A stretch of 64,000 nt of DNA from Avena insularis (GCA_023614405.1 CM042697.1:159006149-159070148); one strand, 5' to 3'; positions 33,761-45,961 are shown, counted from the stretch's first letter. Notes: generated by a model not told the origin, from the letters alone. Program-made: numbers and translations.

Positions 33761-34897
33761 GGTTGAGCGAGTTCCCTGGGGCAAACCTTCTTCCGGGCTG
33801 AACACGACGCTGCTGCTGAGCTGGGGCATTTGCATTGGGGGCTGTGGCAATATTCTTGGGCACTCATTGGAATAGTGACCCTTGGTTCCATATTCATAAC
33901 AAGTCACTTGCGACTTGTCCTTTGCTGCAACAGGCACATCATTGCTTCCAGTCCTTGGGGCAGTGTTGGTGCTGGTGGTGACATTGTTGTTGTTGAACTT
34001 AGGTGGTGCACGGTTGAAATTGCTGGGGTTGCCGTGGTTGTTGTGGTTTCTTCCGGGCCTTGGGTTTCCACGGTTGGGATAGGTGGGACGGTTCATCAGG
34101 GGTCTGTTGGTTCTTGGGGCAAATCCTGGAGATGGGTTGGGGCGATACTTTGGGGTATGGTGGGTTCCTGGTTGATGCATCATGCGACGCTTGCGGTTTT
34201 CATTAGCTTAGTTGATATTTCCTTCCATCTGAATGGCAGAGTCAACTAAGGCTTCAATATCTGCAAAGGGGATATTGACTAACACTGTCTGCATCTCATC
34301 GTGCAGACCATTCAGGAATCTCTCTTTCTTCTTGGCTTCGGTATCTATCTCATCAGGTGCATACCTAACCAATGATATAAATTTATCACGGTACTCCACT
34401 ACTGTCATCCTTCCTTGATTCAGTTCCCTGAATTCATCTCTCATCCTCTTGATTAAACCCGGTGGCACATGGGTTCTGCTGAACTTGACTTTGAACTCTT
34501 CCCAAGTCATCAGCTGACCTCCTGTCATTGTGCAAATGGTGTTCCACCATGCTCTTGCATCTCCGTCCAGATAGTGGGTATCAAACAACACTTTCTCGTT
34601 GGCTTCCACTCCTGCAACTTCCAGATTGTTCTCCATAGTTTGCAACCAATCATCTGCATCTAGGGGATCTTCTGACTTAGTGAAAACAGGTGGATTGGTG
34701 TTCTAGAAATTCTTGAGCTTAGATCCATGGTTGTCCTGATTTCCATGGCCTTGATTGTTGTTGGCCATCTGAGCTATCTGTTGAAGGGTGGCTAAGTTGG
34801 CTTGGCGTTCGGATCTTTCGGCTTCGCGGTCAGAAACCAACATTTGCAAGAGTTGCAACATCGGGTCCGAGGCTGAGTTGCTTCCTCCGCGAGGCAT
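33761..34897 (-). pseudogene. gag: gag of the chromovirus
   Basis: The frame starts at MPRGGSNSASDPMLQLLQML (34897). A TAG stops it at 34703-34705; the same frame resumes with the capsid region LDGDARAWWNTI, TWEEFKVKFSRTHVPPGLI and EYRDKFISLVRYAP. A TAA lies at 34208-34210. A basic, Asn/Pro-rich segment follows, then a zinc knuckle CYEYGTKGHYSNEC, in which the second Cys of Cx2Cx4Hx4C is Tyr. The last codons before 33761 continue across the Tat insertion to the protease at 9617. Both stops are in frame, so the domain order is otherwise intact. Confidence 0.9.
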
Positions 34898-34919
34898 CTG
34901 AAGATTGAGGTAGATCATG

Positions 34920-35131
34920 AGAAAAGAGGGAAATTTCTAAGGTTCAGGGGTTTTGAAAAGTTTTTAAAGTTTGACTCAGATTTTTCTAGCAACTTGCTTT
35001 TCATTCATTCATAGCACACGATACAAACACACACCACAACAAAGATAAACAACTGGTTTTAAGAACCATTCTGGGAAACTACGATATAGTGGGACCGAAT
35101 ACAACTCATTAACACTAGTGATCAAGTGCTA
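34920..35131. other. Spacer between ORF0 and gag of the chromovirus
   Basis: No ORF or motif is visible in this roughly 210-bp AT-rich leader segment. Confidence 0.5.
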
Positions 35132-35922
35132 CTACTCCTTGGAGTCAGTGTCCTCATCATCCTCATCATCATCGATGAAGGCGAAGTCATCCTCATCGGT
35201 GAAGAAGTCCATGGCTCGATCCTCTAGAAAGTCATCATCACTGAGATAGGAGTAGGGGTCTCCACGAAGGTCTTACCCTGCATTCTCCCTCTCCTACAAC
35301 TGCATATCTCTCTCGTGGATGGTCTCCTCCAAATCCGTGATCCGGTGGCGAAGACAGGCAATGATGCGCTCCTTCTTGTCGAGCTGACGGCGACGAGACT
35401 TGCGATCTTTCACTAGCATGGCAATGGTCTGATCCTTCTTGGCGGCGATGGCGTACTTGTGGTTGGCGTAGGAACGGGCATTGTCCAACTCCTTCTGACG
35501 GTCATACATTATGAAGATGAGATGGTCCAATTGAGTCTTCAGCTCATGGTGATATGGGGCTTCTAGTGGCTGTCCCATAACATCATGCCTTGGGTAGAAC
35601 TCAAAGCGGGTACCCTTGATTTGATTGATACTCTGCCCACACAGATGGGCAAGAGCTTCCTGCATGGCCCTGGCAAGTCCATTGAGCCAGTTGTTCTCTC
35701 TTAAGGTGAACTGAATTCCCTCGGTAGTGGGTGTTCAATCTTTCGTCGGAGACTTGCAACAACTAAGCACTACAAATCTTCTCCTTCCTGATCATTGAGC
35801 TGAGCTCCAAAGAACTTGGGGTGCGGACGCTCCAGCATCTCCGACAGTTGATCCAAGTCACGCTCAAAGATGAGGTCTCCTCCATTACCCAACTGATAAA
35901 ACTTGCTGTACTTCACGTCCAT
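35132..35922 (-). pseudogene. ORF0-like gene upstream of gag in the chromovirus
   Basis: The gene lies between primer site and gag, in the same sense. I place the start at ATG 35922 (MDVKYSKFYQLGNGGDLIFE) and the stop at 35132-35134. Frame breaks near 35770-35700 and a TAG near 35300 interrupt it. The open middle part (35665-35294) is rich in charged residues with heptad-like spacing (ARSYANHKYAIAAKKDQTIA, KERIIACLRHRITDLEE), suggesting a coiled coil. The C-terminal tail is very acidic (DEDDFAFIDDDEDDEDTDSK). Established knowledge: some grass Tekay-type elements, such as RIRE3 and RIRE8 of rice, carry an extra orf0 here with no known function. Whether this one is homologous needs alignment. 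Confidence 0.65.
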
Positions 35923-36139
35923 CTATAAGAATATAGGATGAGTAAGTTAGTAGAGTGATCAAGTGTGTCAAATTTTATGTTAGTTTGCAAGAATTTTTTA
36001 GGAACATGAATTTTCATGAAAGAATCCAAGTGATAAGAATGAGAATAAGTTTTTTTTGTAAATACTCACTTCTTTGGTTTTGAAACTAAGTTTTTGATTC
36101 AAACGTCCATTCTAACTAGGGTCTCCTATGGGCTGGATG

Positions 36140-36151
36140 GCTCTGATACCA
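36140..36151 (-). other. Primer binding site of the chromovirus, tRNA-iMet type
   Basis: On the - strand TGGTATCAGAGC begins 3 nt inside the 5' LTR. It is complementary to the initiator tRNA-Met 3' end. Confidence 0.93.
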
Positions 36152-36154
36152 ACT

Positions 36155-39100
36155 TGTCAACACCCGGATTTTTAATCATAGATGCCTGCTATGCCATACA
36201 TCGCAATCCCAGGATTACGATTTTTGTGAGACATAACAGATTGGATATCACAGTACATCATCCATTACAAACCATACATAAGGTCTTACACAAATAAGGA
36301 TCTCATGATCCAGTTCTTAATACAATTCAAACAACGGAATAACGTAATAATAACGATAGCATGGGCGAAGCTCCATCTTCATGGTCACAGGAAATGCTGA
36401 TGATGGGAGATGATCCTAGTTGTCGTAACCTTCTGTTTGTCAGGTCCTCCCGATACTCCTCTTCATAGTCCGCCAGGAATAGCTGAGGACAAAGCCATGA
36501 GTACTCTTTAAGTACTCGCAAACTAATAATAACAAGTGAAGTGGTTTTGAATAGGATATACTAAGCTCTAGCGTTGTTTTGACAAAAGCCAGATTTACCT
36601 ATACTAAGTTTAGAAGCAAAGAAAGCTAGTTGAAAGTTTTATAACACCTAAGTGGGAACTTGAATTTCAGGTCACAACTCTATTGTAGTCAAGTCGAAGT
36701 CACAAATCATTTCACAAGTCCTTTTGAAAACATCTGACGATAGAACAGTATGGCCACTCCAACTGTCCATAACAGCGGATGCGGCTATTCGAATAGTTTG
36801 ACACTCTGCAGAGATTGTACACTTTCACCACAACATTCGATACATCCCTCAGGAACAATCCTGAATTCACCATACTCAGTATGCGGATAATCAACCCTAA
36901 CCTTTCAATTACACGCCCTAGAATAGGCACCTCTCCTGTGAGTTTGGCCTCCCAACCATGACCAACTGTCATCTTGGGTACTACACAGGTGGACAATCTT
37001 CACAAGGTAGCCTCAGCTTAGACCTTGGCCGCAAGGGAACCCATACTAAGGTATATAAATTTCCAGTCAAGCCCTACCCAATTTTTGGGTATTGTGGTTG
37101 TACGGTAAAATTGGAATGGTATCGCATCCAGACAACCATCAGTTTTGTAAAGGGCTAAGGCTCATGCCTTAACATTTTCATCATCAAAATCATTTGGTGT
37201 TCGGAAAAACATGTCAAAACATTTAAGTAGAATGACTCATCATTCTAAGGTTTTGATAACCATTTTTACCAAGTATTACCATCTAAAGTTGATCAAGTTT
37301 TATGCTTAGCACTAGCATCTACAAGTGGGGGTAAATACTAATGATGGGTAATAAACAAGTGGGGATTAACTAAGTTCAATCTCATGCCTTAGGATGACAT
37401 CAAGGTTATCTAACTTAGGTCAAATTTTATGCTCTTTATGCTATCTTCAGTTATCCTTCCAGAATCTACAAGTCACTAAGTAAACTCTAAGAGAAAGCTT
37501 TAATAAAGAAATAGGGTACTAAGCTTGCAAGTAAAACTAGGATGGGGTATCATTCAATGGGTATAAGTTTGCAAGTAGAGCTTGCAAGTTGTAGGTTGCT
37601 TGATGAGTAGCTTGCAAGTATTGGCTTGCTAGGATATTAGTATAAGCTTGCTAAGTTGCAGCTGTTAGCTTGCCTTGTGCAGAGCAGTGGTTGAAGTTCT
37701 CCTCGGCTTCTTCCTCATAGTATCCTCCTTCCTCCTCGTATCTTTGGTCGGTACTAGCGTCTATAAATAAATACGAGGTACACAATCACCAAACAATACT
37801 TAACTATTTCTATTTATCACACAAAGGTTCACACTAGATGATCTATCATCATCACTATTATCACAAAGATTAAAGCATCTCATTTATTTTATTTTAGAAA
37901 AGTAATTTCTACTCATTGAAAAACTACTTAAGATTGAATATTCTCCAACTCAAACATGGGATCATGTTGACACATGTCATCACCACATATTTCAGTACAT
38001 GGGAATGTGATTTAAAGTGGTGTCACAATTTAATAAGGTTTAACATTTTTATTTTATTTAATTAAAGTGACTAGAAATGCCTATGTGGCATTCTTTTATT
38101 ACTTGATCATTATTTCTGTAAGTAACCTATATATTTTTATATATTCTGAAAGGTATGGTTAAATGTGATTTTTGAGAGTTGGAATCAACTCAAAAGCTCT
38201 TATGGTTGAATTTTGAAAAATGTTTGAATGCAGAAATGCTTCTGCCTTGTTATTTTTACCATGGGTGATCTACAAATCTAAATGGTTTGAATCCAATAGG
38301 CTTGGATTAAGAATTCCAGTACCTTTCTAAGAAAATTGGTTTCACGCATTTTGGTTCAGTGAATCGAGCTGGGCTGATTTTTGAATCTAGGTACAAAACT
38401 AAGTTTAGAACTAAATGAATAAAACTAAATTTGAATTGTTGGGTTGCGCAGGAGGTTTAACTGGGCCGGCCCACTACGCACAGCGCATGGGCGGGCTGGT
38501 TAAGTGAGCGACCCCACTCGTCAGTGAGACAACGAGTGGCGAAGCGGCACGGGGTGATCTAGGCACGATCTAACTCCAATCGAACGACTCCACGGTTCAG
38601 GCGGTCACGGCAGGTGCAGCAAGATGAACCCTAGCGCAGCCGGTGGGGGTCGTGGGAGGCTCACCGTGGCTCAGGCGATGGTCGGCGACGGGGGCGAACG
38701 ACGAAGTCGACGACAATGATTCTCCTAGTACCGACAGCTTCTCCTAGGGTGGCTCCAATCGACGGCGCCTCTCCTCCTCTGCAGCGGCGAACTCCGGTGA
38801 AATTCTGGCCACCTGGTGCTCGCCTTGCTCCGGGAGTGAGTGGGGGGTATCAGTGAGAGGTGGGGAGTGAGCTAGTGTGAAGAAAACGAGCGGGGGAGGC
38901 CTCCTTTTATAGTGGCCGAAAGGGGACCGAAGGGTGCGGGATGAGCTCGTCGGGGTCGGCTGCACAACGAGCTAACATCATGGACAAAGGTAGGGGACAG
39001 TGCATTGCCTCCTGGCGAAGCTAAACGTCTTGATGGCGAGGCGTGGGTCGGTGCAAATCGGTCGGAACACATCGACGCTCTGGGCGGCTCCGACGGAAGT

Positions 39101-40178
39101 CTTAATGGCGCACAAGCGTTCCTAGTCGCGCAACAGTGAACGAGCATGTCTGGGCGGTTCCTGGTGCGGTGGTGATCACGTACGCGAGCGGCGAAGGCGG
39201 GGCGCAGTTTGTGCGAGCATGTCGAGCGCGGCGCTCTGGCATGCTCTTGGCATGGCCGTAGAGAGAATGGTCGCGCGCGTTCTGGGTGGTCCAGTGGCTA
39301 GCAGGGTTCGAGCGTTGGACAGGGGGTGGCGGTGGACGGTGGAGTGCCTGCTAGAAAAGGTTGGCGAGGCTAGTTAGGCTTGTAGCTTGCTATCGACATT
39401 GGGGTTGGCAATTGGGCTCGACCATGGTCACCATTGATGGCATTGTCTAGTTAAAAGTGAGCTAGAGCTGGTTAAACTATTTAGATGATCTACTGAGAGT
39501 GTAGTGAGAGCTAGGGAGGGGACAAGGTTGGCACAACACTGCTCACTATAGTGTTTGTTGTTTTATTTGATTTGTGCCCAGAAGGTGTTTGATGAAATGG
39601 CCGAAAGAAATTCAAACTTGAATTTTGGATTCAAACTTGGTGGGTTTGCTAGGCACATACTAGGGAGTCTCTAGTTAGTTGGATTGGTCAAGGGACACTG
39701 GTTTGGTTGGGTTTTGAAAATGTGTGATCTTCACATATGTTAAAGATTCAATTTTGAAATATGATTTGAATCAAGTTGCCAAATGTTTCTGCAAGTTTGA
39801 AAGTTGGAATTTTCTTCACTTTTACTTGGTCTTGCAAGGGGTGAGAAGAATTGGAAAAGTTTCTGTTTGAAATCTTGGACTAGAAACACTCAAAGTGACC
39901 TAGTGAGCAAGATTGGCAAAAATGACCATATGCCTTATTTGATTTGTTTTTGATTTTCTCTTGATTTGTTTCTGCTTGGAAATGTTTTAGATGATGTTAT
40001 ATTCATCCTTGAACCATTCCTCACTATTTAGTTGAATCACACAAGTCCATTCATGTATTTATCAAATCATCACATACACACATGCATTCATTTTTTTTTA
40101 TTTAATCAAAGTTTTTGTTAACCCTAATTTTAGTGATTAGAGTTTGATAATCATGATCAAGATTTTTGGGATGTTACA
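36155..40178 (-). repeat. 5' LTR of the chromovirus (about 4.0 kb)
   Basis: 4024 bp, TG...CA on both strands, matching 2168-6175. The TATA motif CTATAAAAGG on the - strand is at 38903-38912. Short ORFs such as 36958-37158 are shared with the other LTR and are not supported as genes. Confidence 0.93.
38903..38912 (-). promoter_or_regulatory. TATA box of the chromovirus 5' LTR
   Basis: CTATAAAAGG on the - strand, in the GC-rich block, the copy expected to drive the genomic RNA. Confidence 0.55.
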
Positions 40179-40183
40179 TTTCT
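40179..40183. repeat. Target-site duplication TTTCT, right copy
   Basis: Matches 2163-2167 and marks the end of the chromovirus insertion. The outer gag resumes immediately after it. Confidence 0.95.
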
Positions 40184-41269
40184 ACTATGAGTGCCTTATT
40201 TTCTAATGATATTAAGATGCGCACCTACTTTGTTGCTAAAATATTCCCCTTTTCACTAAAAGGAGAAGCTAAAGCTTGGTTTAATAATTTACCTCCTGGA
40301 TCCATTGATAGCCCTGATTGCTTGATTGCTACTTTCCTTCAGAAATATTTCCCTCCTAGTGCTCGACATGCTGTTTTGCTGAAACTTTTTTATTTTAAAC
40401 AGGGAGAAGAGGAGAAATTGCCTGAGTCATGGACAAGGTTCTGTGCCTTGATTCATGCACATCCTGGATGTCCATTACCTAAAAATGAGCTTCTTGATAT
40501 ATATTATAATGGACTAACTGATGAATCTAGGACATACCTAGATAGTTTTGCTGATTGTTTTTTCATGAAAAGAACTCCTGCAGAAGCTGAGTAATTAATG
40601 GCTAAAATAAGCAAGAATTATGATGATTGGACTACAACTGAACCAATTACACCTGAGCCAACTACACCTGAACCAATTTTTCCTGAGCCAACCCCAACAA
40701 CAACACCCAAGAAGAGAGGAGTGATTGAACTAAATGATGAAGTGATGAAAGTAGTTAAGAAAAGTCTTAAGGAGAAGGGTATTAAATATGAAGATGTGAA
40801 GAATTTACCTCCTATTGAAGAATTATGTAAGCCAATCTCCCACTCATCCACTACTGAGGTACACACTCTTCAACATTTTGATGAAGGTGATATTCCTTAT
40901 GGTAAACCTCCTAATCAATGCTTAGAGGAACTTGATACTTTTATTGTTAAGCAAGGTAATTTTGATAAACACGTTCAGAATCATTTATTGGAAAACTCTA
41001 GGGCTATTAATGAGTTGAAAGATATTGTGGAAAGAATTTCTAATGATGTGAAAATGCTTGTTAAACATTTTCAAATGGTTCAAACTCAAATTGATCAACT
41101 TGCTAAAGTACAAAAATATATGCTAGTTAATGCTTCTGGAGATAAACATGCTTATGAAATTAGAACTAGGAGTGGTGCTACCATTCAGGATCCTTTATAT
41201 CCTGAGGGACATCCTAAAAGAATTGAGCAAGATTGTCAACAAGCTGAAAATAGAGGTACTTTCTTCTAA
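40184..41269 (+). pseudogene. gag: gag core of the outer Athila-like element
   Basis: The frame continues from 2167. It contains the retrotransposon gag core: KGEAKAWFNNLPPGSI, FLQKYFPPSARHAVL, ESWTRFCALIHAHPGC and IYYNGLTDESRTYLD. A TAA at 40592-40594 interrupts it in frame; the same frame continues with a Pro/Thr/Glu repeat (TPEPTTPEPIFPEP) and an amphipathic helical part (NFDKHVQNHLLENSRAINEL) to a second TAA at 41267-41269. The product would be the particle protein. The stop codons make it non-functional. Confidence 0.87.
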
Positions 41270-41334
41270 GAGAAAGAAAAAGAAACATAAACAGTTGTAG
41301 AATCTTTTGAACCATCTATAGATCATAATAGTAT

Positions 41335-42072
41335 ATTGTCTCTGATGCTGAAACTGAAAGTGGTAATGATAAAAATGATGCTCCTGATAAGGAAGAAATT
41401 GAAGAGGAACCTGAGAGGCACACTAAGTACACTAGGTACACTAAGGAAGATTTTGTTGCTAATAAACATGGTAGTGAAAGAGAACCTTGGGTGCAAAAAC
41501 CAATGCCTTTTCCTAATAAGAAACACAAGTCAAAGGAAGAAGAACACTATAACAAGTTTTGTGAGTGGATGAAACCTTTATTTTTGCAAATTCCTTTGAC
41601 TGATACTATTAAGTTGCCTCCTTATTCAAAGTATATGGAGGATATTGTCTCTAATAAAAGGAAGATTCCTAATGAGGAAATTTCTACTTTGCTTGCTAAT
41701 TATTCCTTCAATGGTAAGGTTCCAAAGAAACTTGGGGATCCAGGGATTCCAACTATTCTTAGCTCTATCAAAAATAATTATGTTAGAACTGCTTTGTGTG
41801 ATTTGTGAGTAGGAGTTAGTGTTATGCCTTTTTCTCTCTACAAGTGACTTCAACTAGAAAAATTGATACCAACTGATATATCTTTGCAAATGGCTAATAA
41901 GTCTACTACTATTCCTGTTGGTATATGTGAGGATGTTCCTGTTCAAGTGGCTCATAACTGCTTGATTTTAACTGATTTTGTTGTACTTGAAATGCCTGAA
42001 GATGATAATATGTCTATTATTCTTGGGAGACCTTTTCTTAATACTGCAGGTGCTGTCATCAATTGTAATTAA
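41335..42072 (+). pseudogene. Aspartic protease region of the outer element
   Basis: The frame from 41491 has KPLFLQIPLTDTIKLPPYSK, NKRKIPNEEISTLLANY and IPTILSSIKNNYVRTALCDL. It ends at TGA 41806-41808, exactly where the catalytic Asp-Leu-Gly motif should continue: the Gly codon is replaced by a stop. After a frameshift near 41845, the frame from 41863 contains ISLQMANKSTTIPVGICED and the second landmark NMSIILGRPFLNTAGAVI. These are conserved features of this Athila-like protease region. The product is inactive. Confidence 0.85.
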
Positions 42073-43124
42073 GGAAAAGTAACTTTTAATATTAATGACA
42101 AATAGCATACTATATATTTCCCTAAGAACATTGATAAGAGTTATGGCCTGAATTCAATTGGAAATATTTAGGGCATCAAAGTTGGAGAAATATATTGTCC
42201 CATACCACAAGATTTTTTTTTGAAACTATTATGATTGGGACTATTGCTATCAATATTAAGGTAACATAATCATTTAGTGAAATGAAAAGTTTTGTTTCAT
42301 ATAAAATTGTTTTGGTAACAAGACTTGATCAACCTTGTTAACAAAGGGATTTAAATGAACAAAACAATGTTTTCACAATGATTATCCTTGCTCACCTTTA
42401 CTTTATTCATTCCAATCTTTGCTTTTCATCTTGTTCGTCTTAGTTTTGCTAGTTTCTTGCTTTTTGGAGTGTCTTATAACTTCTATAGTTGTAGTTTTGG
42501 TTTGCTTTTATGTCTTTCAAAAATCTTTTTCTACGAGAAAATCAATTTTCATAACCTGAAAATTGGCCAAAAATAAAGTTTCCCGAAAAATTCCAGAAAA
42601 TTCATATTAAATTTTTTCTCGAAAAATGGGGCAGAGTGGCAGCTGGAGTGACCCAGGGGGACCCACCAGGCAAGAAGACCCCATGGTGGCACGACCATCC
42701 CTAGGGCGCGCCTGGCCCAGTTGCGGGCCACCCCTGGCCCTCCACTTAGCCTCCTTCCTGCCACTTCTTTCTCTCTCATGAAAAACACCGGAAAACTTCT
42801 CAAAGCTCGAGTTCCAGCTGTTCTTGCTCCCGATTTTCGATCTCGTTGCTCATCCCATCTTTGCTGCTGATTTTTGGAGGGATTGCTCTCCGGTATGAGC
42901 CTCCTCCGCTTGTCCAATTAGATTTTTGATTGGTGTATTGTATCTTGAGTATTTTGCTACTGTAGGTGACAGGTTATGTGAGTTTGCATGTTTGTCCTAT
43001 GCTTAGAGATTTCATTTTGATGCATGTTTAGCCCTCTAGCAAGTTCCTATAGCAATTCCCCATCATTTACTAGCTTGGAAATCACTTGGTTTGATGTTTG
43101 TCTAAAAATTTCAGAAAAAGGGCC
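42073..43124. other. Spacer between protease and accessory ORF of the outer element; no RT or integrase
   Basis: In an autonomous gypsy element the RT, RNase H and integrase would lie here. I see none of their motifs in any frame, only AT-rich sequence and a GC-rich patch at about 42620-42850. Either pol has been deleted or the family lacks it. Confidence 0.6.
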
Positions 43125-43890
43125 ATGGACAACCATACCTTTGGAGAAGTGTTTGAAAGTGATGCACCTAGGATGACAAGTCCTTCGAGATCAGCCTCTC
43201 AACTTAGGCCATCATACAATGAGGATCTTATTGCTCCATGTTTTGGCAATGAGGGAGATGACAGAGATGCGCACCCTTCTACCTTCCCTTGTTTTGCCTT
43301 TTCGCAAGCTGCAAGGATCCTCGATGATTTCTTAATTCTTGTTCAAAGGGTTGGTCTAACTGATTACATGTAGGATGAGAGTGAGAAATATGATTTGCTC
43401 ACCAAGACTTCTGTGGAGAGTTTAACTTTCACTAACACCTCTTACAGCTCAAAGATTTCATTCAAAATCTATGGTAGGCCTTTTACCATGGCACTGGAAA
43501 GATTTTGAAGTATTATAGGTATTGGCATGGCTGGGATGGTGAATAAGATTCAAGGTCGACCCACTGATTTGTTGGAGCTCTATTGTGGGGTAACAAATGA
43601 TGATGACCGCACAAACCAACGCGGGAAGATAAGAAATATTCAACTCCCAGCTCTCAGATATTTTGCTTATTATCTTGCCACTAGCATTCTTGGTAGGGAG
43701 AACACTAGCAATATTTCGACAATCATTTGGCTTTTCTAGTTGATGCACTTAACAATGAAACCAGGTATAATCTTGGTGCTCTCATGTCTCGCCGCCTAGC
43801 TGCTAGAGGACCCATTTATGGGGGTATTATTGCTGCACGCGTAATTGCTGCCTTGGACCTTTCTGTTGGTCCAAATGATACAATGCTAGC
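43125..43890 (+). pseudogene. 3' accessory ORF of the outer element, 5' part
   Basis: Starts MDNHTFGEVFESDAPRM. After a stop at 43371-43373 it continues in nearby frames with GRPTDLLELYCGVTNDDDRT, NQRGKIRNIQLPALRYFAYY and NLGALMSRRLAARGPIYGG. It resembles, by recollection, the conserved ORF found downstream of pol in grass Athila-like elements (env-like position), whose function is unknown. The next element is inserted after codons for NDTMLA at 43890, and the ORF continues at 58446. At least one stop and two frameshifts are present. Confidence 0.7.
43886..43890. repeat. Target-site duplication CTAGC, left copy
   Basis: CTAGC precedes the LTR at 43891; the right copy at 58446-58450 reads CTGGC, one mismatch. 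Joining the outer sides restores the accessory ORF. Confidence 0.85.
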
Positions 43891-44717
43891 TGATGTCTAT
43901 GCACTTCTATTCTTGTAGACAGTTGTTGGGCCTCCAAGTGCAGAGGTTTGTAGAACAACAACAAGTTTCCCTTAAGTGGATTACCCAATGTTTATCGAAC
44001 TCAGGGAGGAAGTGGTCAAAGGTATTCCCTCTCAAGCAATCCTGCAATCAAGATACAAGACGTCTCTGGTGTCCCCAACAGACCTAATACACTTGTCAGG
44101 TGTATAGGTGCACTAGTTCATCGAAGATATAGTGAAATACAAGTGGTAATTGTGCCAGAAAATAGCTTGATGGTGAGGTAAAGACTAAAGCAGTCAAACA
44201 TGCAACAGATCTAGATGCAAACGGTGTTTCAATGTTTAGAAACAAGGCCTAGGGATCATACTTTCACTAGTGAACACTCTCTCATATAAATATCCTCTCT
44301 TCATGATACTACTCTTAACTACTCTCCGGTTGGACACTATAATCATCGGTAGGGATATAACAACACTCCTCAAAGTCCGCCTTCCCCAATCTAGATAACC
44401 CCACACTGTCACCTTGAGCGCTAGATGGTTCCAACAAACACCACAATTTCATAGAGACATCCAACTCCAAATATAACTTATCAAAAATATTCAATCTAGC
44501 CAAAGTGCCACACACGGTATGCATGCTGTCACTTTCACACATGTGGGGAAAATCATAGATCTATTAAAGCACAAAGAGTATTTATGTAGACCCAAACCTA
44601 AGTGCCACCGTGGCGTGTACGATGTCACTTTCAAACACATGGGGAGAGCAAAGATCTATTAAAGCACTTGAGTAGCAAGGTAGATCTACTTGATTACAAA
44701 GCTCATGATCACAATAT
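43891..44717 (-). repeat. 3' LTR of the pol-less element, distal part
   Basis: Aligns with 56989-57815. It begins TGATGTCTATGCAC on the + strand, where the sister LTR has TGACGTCTATGC. The copia insertion follows at 44718, after AATAT. Confidence 0.9.
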
Positions 44718-45850
44718 TGTTGGAATTATGCCCTACAGGCAATAATAAAGATGTTATTATTATAATTCTTGTTCATGATAAAGTTTATATTCCATGCTAG
44801 AATTGTATTAAGCGGAAACATTAATACTTGTGTGGTTTGTGAACAACACCGTGTCCCTAGTACGCCTCTATGGACTAGCTCATTGATCAATGATGGTTAA
44901 GGTTTCCTAACCATAGACATGAGTTGTCGATTGATAATGAGATCATATCATTGGGAGAATGATGTGATGGACAGACCCAAATTAAGCAAAGCAATTAGAT
45001 CGTTTCATCGTGTTCATCTTTGCGAAGCTTTTCCTATGTCAAATATTGTATTCCTTAGACCATGAGATAATGCAACTCCCTGGTACCGGAAGAAAGCTTT
45101 GAGGTCATCAAACGTCATCCTATGAGAGGGTGATCATAAAGGTGTCTCGTGTGATCGGAAAGTATCTTGGGTTGTATGTATCGAGATGGAATTTGTCCTC
45201 CCAAGTCGGAGAGATATACTCGGCCCACTCGTAATCAATATCAACACCGCTTGCAAGCATGTGGTTAAGGAGTTAATCACAAAGTGATATCAGATTACAA
45301 AACGAGTAAAGTACTTGCTGTGAACGAGATTGAACTAGGTATGACGGTACCGACGATCGAATCTCGGGCAAGTAAAATATCGCGAGACGAAGGGAATATA
45401 TATATGGGATTGATTGAATCCTGGCATCGTGGTTCATCCGATATGATCATCGATGAATGTGGAGTCAATATGGGTGCCTGCCCGCTGTTGATTATTGATA
45501 GAAGATCATGTGCAGATATTCTCGAACCCGCAGGTCACACTTAACGTATCTCGACGCTAGGATAGATTGGATACTTGGTTTATGAATTTTTGTTCGGAGT
45601 CTCGGATGGGATCCGGGACATCACGAGAGGTTCCGGAGTGGTCCGGAGAATAAGATTCATATAAGGCAGTGCAGTTTTTGGAGTTCGGAATTGTTCGGAT
45701 TAATCGGTATTGTACTTAAGCTTCTAGAACCTTCCGGAAGGGGCCAACGTGGTCCCACCTTCCGGGAGGGGGCATGGGCCTATGAGGGAGTGTCCTGGCC
45801 GCATTGGGCCAGGGGCACAAGGCCCCATAGGGCCCAGCCGATCCTAGATA

Positions 45851-45920
45851 AGTTTAAACTCGTTTAAACTAGAGATAAGATAGGGTTTCTAGATAAGGGA
45901 AAGTTTAAATCGTTTAAACT
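45851..45920 (+). repeat. Duplicated GTTTAAA inverted repeats upstream of the TATA box
   Basis: Two copies, 45851-45870 and 45902-45920, each with arms AGTTTAAA and TTTAAACT around a short centre, followed by AGAGATA. The 3' LTR has both at 52709-52727 and 52759-52777. Position upstream of the TATA box suggests a regulatory role; not proven. Confidence 0.7.
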
Positions 45921-45961
45921 AGAGATAGGCTTGGAGGATGGGCAAGGGCTGGCTGCACCCC

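Larger units (their letters stand above)
2168..40178 (-). mobile_element. Tekay/Del-type chromovirus (Ty3/gypsy), nested and defective
   Basis: Read on the - strand the order is: 5' LTR (40178-36155), tRNA-iMet primer site (36151-36140), ORF0 (35922-35132), gag (34897-33761), then an inserted Tat element (33760-9618), then protease, RT, RNase H, integrase and chromodomain (9617 to about 6215), a polypurine tract, and the 3' LTR (6175-2168). Protease-RT-RNase H-integrase order with a C-terminal chromodomain defines a chromovirus. The roughly 4 kb LTRs, the ORF0-like gene and the palindrome beside the polypurine tract fit the Tekay/Del clade. Several in-frame stop codons and a frameshift make this copy inactive. 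LTRs start TGTAACATCCC and end GGTGTTGACA in element orientation. Confidence 0.92.

Noticed and set aside
36140..36151. tRNA-Met gene
   Set aside because: Only the 3'-end complement is present beside the LTR; this is a primer site, as are those at 24815 and 46410.
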